DNA from: Pyrenochaeta sp. MPI-SDFR-AT-0127
Taxonomy: Eukaryota > Ascomycota > Dothideomycetes > Pleosporales > Cucurbitariaceae
Direction: 5' to 3'
NCBI GenBank assembly: GCA_020747015.1
Contig: JAGTJM010000003.1
Span: 868,001 to 932,000 of the forward strand
DNA: 64,000 bases
This document shows, in pieces, positions 56,466 through 64,000 of the stretch. Position 1 is the stretch's first letter; every line of letters begins with the position of its first letter. Under the pieces are notes generated by a model, which was given only the letters and a program-made list of their open reading frames with translations, was not told the DNA's origin and did no database searches. Position numbers and translations under genes: made by a program.

Positions 56466-58431
56466 GGCGAAACACTGCAGTAGAAAACAGAATCACCTTG
56501 AAAGACGGGCCAAAGGACGGCGAAGAACCCGTTGAAGGCAGGCGCGAGCCGTCGCCAGGGTTGTGGGCGAGAAATAGCCCGTCAAAATGGGGATATCAGC
56601 GTAGCATGGGAAAGCCCAATGGCGCATACACGTAGAACGTTGAAGCGATGGTTCAAGGATGGCTAAATTGAGATGTCTAGGCGGTTAGGTTGATGGAGGC
56701 GATGGCGAAAACACCAAATGTCTCGTGACAAGATGGGACTATGTGTCGTGTGTGGGGATGGATGCAAAAGGGAGCAGGTGGTAGAAGGAATTCAAAGGTA
56801 AAGAGGGCGGGATAGAAGACTCGCGAATGGATCTAACGGTGCCAAGACACGCCCAAGGCTTCCGCCGTGCGTGGGACCTCCAGGGCTAGTCTTTCTTACT
56901 TACGCATATCTCGTCTTTCTCATCGGTCCTCTGGCTAGCACGACCTCGGGGCGCCATCCGCGCTTTCTCACGCCGCCTTTGCGCCCGGCCCTGATCGACC
57001 ATGAGGCGCTGATCGAATTGTGGTGCTCTTCACGCAGTCGACGTTTTTGGCACGTTCATCCTCACCAGCACTTCGGCTTGAGCCATGGTGTCACCCCAAC
57101 CCTGTCTGCAGACACACCGGCGCAAGGTCACATTCGACAACGACTTACTCCAGCATTTTCACTTGCACAGTACCTCCGTGATCGCCGTCAGTCGAGCAAA
57201 GGCAAGTTGGGAAGCACATTGTCATGAGGATATCCACTAGGTGTCACGCAAAAGTGAATCGTACGGCGGGTAGAGATGATTTGAGGCAGTGCGCTCCAAT
57301 GCTGAACATTGGCCCCGGCATGAACAGGATCGCCGGATGAGTTGCGCGGGCCCAGCGACGAGAGTTGAAGGAGGCGATGTATGGATGTCAGAAGAACTAA
57401 ACTCGATTTAGCGCCCTGGCTGCCAGGGTTTAAACGACACCTCGACGCCGCATTCACCACAGCACTCACTCTGCCCGACGGTCCAGATTGAGCAGCCCTA
57501 TGACACCTCTCGCAACTGTGATAATCTTGACTAGTAAGCCACACTGCTGGAAGATCCTCCTTTCATGATTTCTCGTCTTGCGCCCGCGCGCATTTTTGAC
57601 TCTCCTTCGCTTCCACATGTTCCGGCCACATCAGCCCGGTCTCAAACGGTCCGACTGATTTGCTATTCGGCTGACTGTGACGACCCCATCACCTTCAATA
57701 CTCGGAAACGTTAATGAGCGCATCGCACAGCTTGGGCGACGCGGTGATGCAGCTGAACGGCAGCGGGATCATCCAGCGGCAGTAGACAGGGCACACGCGA
57801 CGCTAGCAGATCCATTTCGCAATCGTCTCATCTTCGGCTGGGCCTCGTCTCCCTCGAAACATCAGCTGCTCATCAACCAATCCGCGTCGCCCATATCTTG
57901 CTTGATCTTCATTCGCTGAGCTTCACTTGGCACAATGAACATCATGCTCCGCCGATGTTCGCTTTGCGATCGCTGGCGCCCATCAGTTTGCAGGCTTGAC
58001 TTGATTGCATTCGCAAAGGTGGTGCTGAGTGCTCCCATCGCGCGCAAGACTAGACATTATATTTGTCAACCCGCTATTACAGACATGTGTTGGTAGTAGT
58101 GTAGTAGTAACCTGGACGCAGCAAAGTTTGCTTGATTGCCCCCACAGCTTCAGTCGCAAAACCTGCCATCGCAGACAAGAAGCTGCTTTTGGGACCTTGA
58201 CCGCTGCCATTCATCATTATTTATTGTTATGAAAGTGTATGGATTAACGCAGAATGTACATTTTTAAGGAAAAATAAATTGATAGTCCACTACGAGTACT
58301 TCATGTATGCATGTGTCTGTGTGGTGGCAGCCTCCAAAGTTCAATTCGGCGAACTGATTCATGCCACGGGGCCTCCTGTTAGTCCTTGATCTATACACTG
58401 CTACATTCTGCTTTGATTCCCTTCCGTCACT
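56466..58431. other. 2.0-kb intergenic region, no gene supported
   Basis: The left part is the SNT2 promoter and leader. ORFs at 56871-57227 (+), 57188-57544 (-) and 57677-57919 (+) lack ATG starts or domain character. Splicing did not connect them. No repeats were found. Confidence 0.4.
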
Positions 58432-58890
58432 CTACCACACGTAACCAGCTCGTAACTTTGGAAAACATATCAAACTTTCATTTAGACCAGGAATGGCGAG
58501 GAGGCGACACCATCGCCTGTGCGTGTGGATAAGTGACCTAGCATCGGACTGCGACCCAGATTCAGATGACGCATAAGTTTGGAGGATTCGTCCAGCTGCT
58601 TTCGCGAGTTGGCACATCACTAGCATAGTTTGTCGATCCAAGGCAGCGGAACGTTCTACCAAATCGTTCAGGGGAACTCCTGAGACAGCGCAGAACACTC
58701 GTAAAAGGGTTTGCTTGTCTAGCCTTGACAGGTGGCCACTGGGTGAGGAATGTTGCTGTCTACATAGGACCACGCAGTCACACGAGAAAGCCTGAATATA
58801 CCCGGTTAAGCATCAAATTCTAAGCAGGTAAGATTTTACATGATCTGGAGCCCGTTCAGTCCAAACTCTCTTCCTGAGCTTCACCGACAT
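58432..58890 (-). CDS. Small hypothetical protein, two exons, 136 aa
   Basis: Exon 1 58890-58840 (MSVKLRKRVWTERAPDH) and exon 2 58791-58432 (AFSCDCVVLCRQQHSS...) are separated by a 48-nt intron with GTAAAA donor, GCTTAAC branch sequence and TATTCAG acceptor, joining in phase 0. The product is basic at its start, then has a cysteine group (CDCVVLC). A helical middle follows (LDKQTLLRVFCAVSGVPL, then LVERSAALDRQTMLVMCQLAKAAGRIL) and the protein ends LICFPKLRAGYVW. There is no signal peptide. I do not recognise the family. Evidence for a real gene is the textbook intron and the ordered amphipathic pattern; evidence against is the short length and isolated position. Confidence 0.45.
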
Positions 58891-59445
58891 ACTGCGCCGT
58901 GCTTCTAGTTCAGACAGCTAGCCTTTCGGCTGCCGGACCCAACGACCCGAATTATATATGTATATAGAAGAGGTCGAGGTAATCGCATTCTCTAGTCTGG
59001 GTGTCAGTTTCACAACTGTTTGACGATGGCTCTTCGGTCTCTGATTGCTCAAACTTGGTTCCCAGCATGCTTGTCATGGTGGGGTGCGTCATTGGCCCCA
59101 TCCAGGTTGCGCTAGCCTTCACCACCGCATTAGCTGCTTTAGGGGCGATCTTCCTCTCGCGGAATTAATTCCAGTCATGATAAAGTATAGTGCCAATAAC
59201 TTCAGATTGAAAGCACGCGACAGTCAATTTCTCAGATGTCTGGGAACAAGAATCGATTAAGCTATTGTCCCATATTCGCCTTTCCACTCCCCATCTCATT
59301 CGTGAACCAACACAACAACAATTACACCCCAAAATGGAACAAGTCCAAACATCGCCCCAATCAACCCCAGACCCCGCGTTTTGGTCTGATACTATAGATC
59401 ATCGGTGCATACCAGAAGAAGATAGTAGAACATCGACGGGAATAT
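58891..59445. other. Intergenic region, nothing seen
   Basis: This 555 bp lies between the small orphan gene start (-) and the stop of the secreted-protein gene (-). It holds a TA-rich stretch ATTATATATGTATATAG at 58952-58968, about 65 bp upstream of the orphan ATG, which could be a TATA-type promoter element for that gene. Confidence 0.4.
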
Positions 59446-60030
59446 CTACAAAGCGAAGATAGCCAAGAGACCAGCAAGACCGGCACCGGCGATACGAGCA
59501 GAGTTGGTGTCGGCAGCGCCTGTGGACTGGGGGCTGGCGCCGGTACCAGAGGCTGAGCCGCTCTGGCGGGATCCTAACAGAGAGTTAGCATGTGGTTTCG
59601 CAGTCCACGACTTGAACTTACCAGCAGAAGCAGTGGGGTTGGCGGCGTTGGTGCCCGAAGCTGCGCTGGCGGCATTGGAAGCGGCAGCACCACCTGGGGC
59701 GAAGGCAGTCTGGCTGCTGGGGAAGAGGCTGTTGATGCAGCTGTCAACGCACTTGGCGTATTCCTTTGCATCCTCAACTGAACCGTCGCCCTGGTCGCAC
59801 TTGGCGGCGCACTCGTTGGTCTCAATCGCCTGGGAAGCGTTGGGGCGTGCATTACCCAAGCACGCGGCCTGGCAGGTCACATCGCCGGCGTTGCATGCAA
59901 GCGCACAGCTCACAGCAGGAGTGAGGCCGCTGGGAATAGAAGTGGCGACAGGCGCGTTGGTAACAGAGGCGGCCTGAGGAGAGGCGAACGCGCCAATGGC
60001 GAAAGCGAGGAGGACGGCAGCGTACTTCAT
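59446..60030 (-). CDS. Small secreted cysteine-rich protein, GPI-like end
   Basis: Two exons, 60030-59622 and 59573-59446, give 178 aa. Residues 1-17 form a signal peptide (MKYAAVLLAFAIGAFAS). A compact domain at about 40-105 has eight cysteines in CALACNAGDVTCQAACLG, NECAAKCDQGD and KCVDSCINSLF. An Ala/Ser/Gly/Thr-rich stalk follows, then a hydrophobic end IAGAGLAGLLAIFAL after NSAR. This layout is typical of GPI-anchored cell-wall proteins with a CFEM-like cysteine domain, but the spacing does not match CFEM exactly. The 48-nt intron (59574-59621; GTAAGT...GCTAAC...GTTAG) has no stop in frame. Retention would add 16 residues to the stalk. It is likely exported to the wall or medium. Confidence 0.82.
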   Translation of the reverse strand: MKYAAVLLAFAIGAFASPQAASVTNAPVATSIPSGLTPAVSCALACNAGDVTCQAACLGNARPNASQAIETNECAAKCDQGDGSVEDAKEYAKCVDSCINSLFPSSQTAFAPGGAAASNAASAASGTNAANPTASAGKFKSWTAKPHANSLLGSRQSGSASGTGASPQSTGAADTNSARIAGAGLAGLLAIFAL

Positions 60031-60512
60031 GTTGGGCTTTTGTTTTTAACGGTCTGTAGTTATGTGATGCAAAGATGTGGCAGGGCGTTGCGGCGCGGCG
60101 TAAGGTGAGTATTAAAAAATAAAGTATAGATAGATTATGAGCGAGAGTGTGGAAGTGCAAGTGATTGCAGAGTGAAAACGACTAGAAACGAGTGCGTCGG
60201 TGTAAGGCAGAGGAAATCTGGGGCAGCCGCCGTAGCTTTATTGCATCGCCAAACCTTAGGGGGCTTCGACGAATGGAGGTTCGTATGAATAAATTTGGGA
60301 TGCCGCCATGCCGCACTGGGACACGCTGGGACGCTACAGCGGCGTTATTGCAATGCACGCCGGATCAACCTCATTAGCGGAAGGTTCGGTGCAGGGGCCT
60401 TCCCTTCCAGCTGATCGCCAACCAAAACGCGCTAGGGTAAACGACGCGTCGTGACCTTTTTACCTCGACAAACGCCGCTATAGAGCACTGCTGCACCACC
60501 ACTGTCGATGCC
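60031..60512. promoter_or_regulatory. Divergent promoter of secreted protein and MPH1
   Basis: This 482 bp lies between divergent starts. The left part is the leader of the secreted-protein gene (CT-rich on the minus strand), and the right part leads into MPH1. No specific site was identified. Confidence 0.4.
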
Positions 60513-63500
60513 ATGGCCGACAGTGATGAGTATGGCGACGATTTTGACGACACAGAGTTCTTCAATGCTGCTACACAGGCAGAGAAGGAAAATACTCCTG
60601 CATTCCAGGCCTCACCCAGGTCTGCCAAGCGCCGGAAGATCAACCATGTAAATGACAGGACCGTCTTCATTCCACCCAAGAAACAACACAGCGGGCGTCG
60701 ACGCCCCTTTCTGTCATCCGACGAGGAGGACGCTAACGACGACATTGACCACGCACTGTTCGACGCAGGCAATCAAGGATTTTCGCCTCGAGACAACGAG
60801 AATGTTTATCGAGAGCGGAGCGGAAGTCGCACGAGGAGAGCAAGGTCAAAGCAGCAAGATGACGCCGATGCTGAGGCTGAGGATGCATCGCCTGCCAAAG
60901 AAACCCGGGCGCAGAAGAGACAGGAGCGCATCCACGTGCCCACTACCACCTTGGATATGACCGACATATTCTACACCCAGCCACCACAGGAGCATTCACC
61001 ACCTTGGAAACCTCGAGGAGCAATATGGGCCAAGCCAACGACTGCGATTGGAGTTCATAAGCCCTCAGAGCCTGCAAGGCAGACTGGTGCGAATGTTGTT
61101 AAAACAACGTCGTTACTTGGTAGACATTCAGTATCATCACGGCCGAAACCACAAGCACCAATTTCTCCGGCTACATCTGACTCACCTATAGAGATGGAAG
61201 AGCCTCCAAGATTTCCAATAGCTAAAGTTGCAACTGCTGACTATGACTTCACGGATGATCTTGCCGACCTGCCCTCTGATGCCTTTGCATCCTCCTCATC
61301 GTCGCCACAAAAGCAAGATGACAATGTAGTCGAGACGGGGGTTCGTAAGCGGGTGATAGCTCCTCAAACAGGGCTGCGTCAAACTACGCTCTTTGGCCGA
61401 ACTGGCGCTAATGGCGATGTTCCACTGTCTCAAGCGAACAAGCGATACAACTTCGTTGTGGATCAAAAGCAAGAGCCTCCCACTCACCATAAGTTGGATC
61501 ATGAAGCGATGAAAACCTGGGTGTATCCAACTAACTTGGGCACAATCCGAGACTATCAATTCAACATTGTTCAAAGAGGGCTGTTCCATAATTTGCTCGT
61601 CGCTCTTCCAACGGGATTGGGAAAGACCTTTATTGCCGCTACTATCATGCTCAACTGGTTTCGCTGGACAACGGAAGCTCAGATTGTGTTCGTCGCGCCC
61701 ACCAAGCCGCTTGTATCCCAGCAGATTGGGGCTTGCTACGGCATCGCCGGCATGCCGCGTTCGTCCACTACAATGCTCACTGGGAGTGTGCCACCCGGCT
61801 TGAGATCAGAAGAGTGGCGAGATAAAAGGGTGTTCTTTATGACGCCTCAGACTCTACTGAATGACCTGAAAGGCGGATATGCTGACCCGAAGAAAATTGT
61901 TCTCCTTGTCGTCGATGAGGCGCACCGAGCAACTGGCTCTTACGCATATGTAGAGGTAGTGAGCTTCCTAAGACGCTTTAACCAGAGTTTTCGTGTCTTG
62001 GCTCTCACAGCAACGCCCGGTGCGGATGTCGAGGCGGTCCAGAAGGTGATTGATGGATTGGACATATCAAGAGTCGAGATCCGCACGGAGAATTCCATGG
62101 ATATCTGCAGTTATGTACACCAGCGCAAGATCGAGAAGCATTCCTTTCAGAACAGCGACGAAATGGAGATGTGCATGGATCTGTATAGCGCAGCCCTGCA
62201 GCCTCTAGTGAGCACCATAGCTGGACTGAATGCCTACTGGAGTACAAATCCTCGCGACCTGACGCCTTTCGGTTGCCAGCAAGCAAAGAAAAAATGGTTT
62301 CTGGAAGCTGGACGACATGCAAACCAGGCTGTCAAAAATATAGTCAACACGGTGTTCACCATCCTTGCTTCAATCTCTCATGGAATGGAACTCTTGAAGT
62401 ATCACGGAATGGGTCCGTTTTACATGAAGATGAAGGAATTTCAAGAGGAGAGCGCCAAAACGAAGTCTAAGTACAAGAAACAAATCCTTGACAGTGATGC
62501 TTGGAAAAAGCTCATGGTGCGACTTCACGGATGGGTTAATGACGACAACTTCGTCGGCCATCCAAAGCTAGAGTTTTTACAGGAAGTTATCCTGGACCAT
62601 TTCGTCAATGCCGAAGACGGACAAGGCCCTGCAGGTGCACCGCCTGCACAAACGAGGATTATGGTTTTTGCACACTTTCGCGACAGTGCTGAAGAAATAG
62701 CTCGCATTCTTAAAAGGCACGAGCCGATGATCCGCCCCCGTGTCTTCGTTGGACAATCACATGGAAAAAACTCTGAGGGCATGACCCAGAAGGGCCAACT
62801 GGACGTAATCGAGAAATTTAAAACGGGTACTTACAACACTCTCATTGCTACCTCTATTGGCGAAGAGGGTCTCGATATCGGCGAAGTTGACCTCATCATC
62901 TGCTACGATTCGAAAGCGTCTCCAATTCGCATGTTACAGCGCATGGGTCGTACTGGGCGTAAGCGTGAGGGCAAGATTGTTATGCTTCAGATGGAGGGCA
63001 AAGAGGAAAATGATGCAAACAAAGCAAAAGACAGTTATGAGAAGATGCAAGAGATCATTGCGAAAGGCACTCATTTCAACTTCCATGATGAAATATCACG
63101 CAGGATCTTGCCTCCAGAGGTAAAGCCTACAGTCGACCGACGCGTAGTAGAAATTCCGCCAGAGAATTCTCAACAAGACTGGCTGCCTGAACCAAAGAAG
63201 GGGCGACGAACGAAGAAACCTCCTAAGAAATTTCACATGCCTGACAATGTCTTAACTGGCTTCGTCACTGCAGGTCGGATGGATGAGGAGATAGTGCCGA
63301 TGGGCCGAGGAAAGAAGGGAGTTGCACCAGCCTATCCTAGTGAGGAACTCCTCGAAATTCCGCCCCTAGAATCAGTCCTACTTGATCGCCAAGCAACCCA
63401 AGATCTGGAGAGACGTTTCCAGACTGTGTTTGATGATGATGATTCTCCCATGGTTAGCGAGTTAGATCTCGGTCATCATTTCGAGCGCCAGCGAATGTTA

Positions 63501-64000
63501 TCTCACACGAACCTTCTCTCCGGTCCTGGCCGTGTCACGCGAGCCTTCGTCAGTACCATGCAGCGCATGCAGGACATGGACAATATTCGTCTCGAGTCTT
63601 TTCGGCAGAATCTACACTACTCTGATTGTGATGCGGAAACAGACCATGAGCTCCTCGTGTCAGACATAGAAGCAACGCCAGCAGTACCTGAGGACGTTTG
63701 GGCCGACGACGATCCCGCATCACAGACACTTCCAAAGCCTAAGACGAAGGCAAAATTAGTTCCAAACCCGAAACCAAAACCAAAACCAAAACCAAAAGCT
63801 TGCCCCAAGACCCCTGCTCCGCGAGGCCGGCCACGAAAGGAGAAGACTGTCACGGTAACACCCATCCGTCAACCTCAGACTGGCAGCACTACCCCTGAGA
63901 CAAAGACACCGACTTGGCGTGTATCTGCCCTTGCGCAGGAGGGCAACGAGTCTTCTCCACCACCCACAGATCCCCGCTTTCATGTTGCCTCACAAGCCGA
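60513..64000 (+). CDS. MPH1: FANCM/MPH1-type DNA helicase, 3' end outside window
   Basis: One continuous frame of 1162 codons runs off the right edge with no intron seen. Mph1 is a 3'-5' SF2 helicase that unwinds D-loops and fork structures in error-free repair. The N-terminus is acidic and disordered (MADSDEYGDDFDDTEFF). The helicase core begins IRDYQFNIVQRGLFHNLLVALPTGLGKTFIAAT (Walker A about 368), with VVDEAHRATG (DEAH, about 467) and LALTATPG. The family-specific helical insertion lies at about 540-700. The second RecA domain follows with ATSIGEEGLDIGEVDLIICYD and QRMGRTGRKR (motif VI, about 809). The C-terminal region is Pro/Lys-rich. An out-of-frame ATG lies 5 bp upstream (60508). Confidence 0.95.
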   Translation, partial: MADSDEYGDDFDDTEFFNAATQAEKENTPAFQASPRSAKRRKINHVNDRTVFIPPKKQHSGRRRPFLSSDEEDANDDIDHALFDAGNQGFSPRDNENVYRERSGSRTRRARSKQQDDADAEAEDASPAKETRAQKRQERIHVPTTTLDMTDIFYTQPPQEHSPPWKPRGAIWAKPTTAIGVHKPSEPARQTGANVVKTTSLLGRHSVSSRPKPQAPISPATSDSPIEMEEPPRFPIAKVATADYDFTDDLADLPSDAFASSSSSPQKQDDNVVETGVRKRVIAPQTGLRQTTLFGRTGANGDVPLSQANKRYNFVVDQKQEPPTHHKLDHEAMKTWVYPTNLGTIRDYQFNIVQRGLFHNLLVALPTGLGKTFIAATIMLNWFRWTTEAQIVFVAPTKPLVSQQIGACYGIAGMPRSSTTMLTGSVPPGLRSEEWRDKRVFFMTPQTLLNDLKGGYADPKKIVLLVVDEAHRATGSYAYVEVVSFLRRFNQSFRVLALTATPGADVEAVQKVIDGLDISRVEIRTENSMDICSYVHQRKIEKHSFQNSDEMEMCMDLYSAALQPLVSTIAGLNAYWSTNPRDLTPFGCQQAKKKWFLEAGRHANQAVKNIVNTVFTILASISHGMELLKYHGMGPFYMKMKEFQEESAKTKSKYKKQILDSDAWKKLMVRLHGWVNDDNFVGHPKLEFLQEVILDHFVNAEDGQGPAGAPPAQTRIMVFAHFRDSAEEIARILKRHEPMIRPRVFVGQSHGKNSEGMTQKGQLDVIEKFKTGTYNTLIATSIGEEGLDIGEVDLIICYDSKASPIRMLQRMGRTGRKREGKIVMLQMEGKEENDANKAKDSYEKMQEIIAKGTHFNFHDEISRRILPPEVKPTVDRRVVEIPPENSQQDWLPEPKKGRRTKKPPKKFHMPDNVLTGFVTAGRMDEEIVPMGRGKKGVAPAYPSEELLEIPPLESVLLDRQATQDLERRFQTVFDDDDSPMVSELDLGHHFERQRMLSHTNLLSGPGRVTRAFVSTMQRMQDMDNIRLESFRQNLHYSDCDAETDHELLVSDIEATPAVPEDVWADDDPASQTLPKPKTKAKLVPNPKPKPKPKPKACPKTPAPRGRPRKEKTVTVTPIRQPQTGSTTPETKTPTWRVSALAQEGNESSPPPTDPRFHVASQA
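63768..63797 (+). repeat. Hexanucleotide CCRAAA repeat encoding Pro-Lys x5
   Basis: Five CCR-AAA units (first CCG, then four CCA) give PKPKPKPKPK in the C-terminal disordered part of MPH1, next to an AT-hook-like PRGRPRKEK at about 63821. Together these form a basic DNA-binding stretch. The repeat is a likely length-variable site. Confidence 0.9.

Overview
The window is nuclear DNA from a filamentous ascomycete, most likely a dothideomycete close to the Pleosporales. The evidence is dense genes on both strands, single-exon genes next to genes with many introns of about 45-100 nt with GT...(CTAAC/CTGAC-like)...AG signals, and an orthologue set typical of these fungi (Sin3, class I myosin with an acidic tail, Snt2, Mph1, RCR, Ctr). 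The order is inferred from general protein character, not from a search. I see no transposon, rRNA, tRNA or CRISPR. About 22 protein genes are recognisable. Most needed manual splicing, and exon coordinates are given in each entry.

Layout. 1-6 kb: 3' end of an ankyrin-repeat gene, a carnitine-pathway 2-oxoglutarate dioxygenase (-), the mitochondrial thiamine pyrophosphate carrier (+), a DSBA/thioredoxin-fold protein (-) and an ANCHR-like zinc-finger protein (+). 7-16.5 kb: SIN3 corepressor (7 exons, -) and an intracellular GH3 beta-glucosidase with a PA14 insert (-). 16.5-18.8 kb: no supported gene. 18.8-27.6 kb: class I myosin (8 exons, -), Polo kinase (-) and an OPA3-like protein (+). 28-31 kb: an orphan ORF and a DUF3712 membrane protein (-). 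32-38 kb: a GPATCH11-like protein (+), ORC3 (+), 3-hydroxyanthranilate dioxygenase (-) and a Ctr copper transporter (+). 39.6-49 kb: fumarate reductase fused to cytochrome b5 (+), a Cdc1/Ted1 phosphoesterase (+), alanyl-tRNA synthetase with dual starts (-) and an acidic hypothetical protein (+). 49-56.5 kb: RCR family protein (-) and SNT2 (-). 58.4-64 kb: a small orphan gene found by splicing (-), a small cysteine-rich secreted/GPI-like protein (-) and the FANCM/MPH1 helicase (+), which runs off the window.

How the genes relate. This is mostly housekeeping: chromatin and cell cycle (SIN3, SNT2, PLK, ORC3, ANCHR, MPH1), actin and endocytosis (myosin I, RCR), mitochondria (TPC1, OPA3, GBBH-like, AlaRS) and NAD/redox (BNA1, fumarate reductase). 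No biosynthetic or defence cluster is visible. The unexplained items are the two orphan genes (28405-28935 and 58432-58890), the secreted protein, and unusual gene structures: an ATG-only exon in myosin, several stop-free in-frame introns, a long open intron in SIN3, and an apparently non-canonical donor in the GPATCH11 gene.
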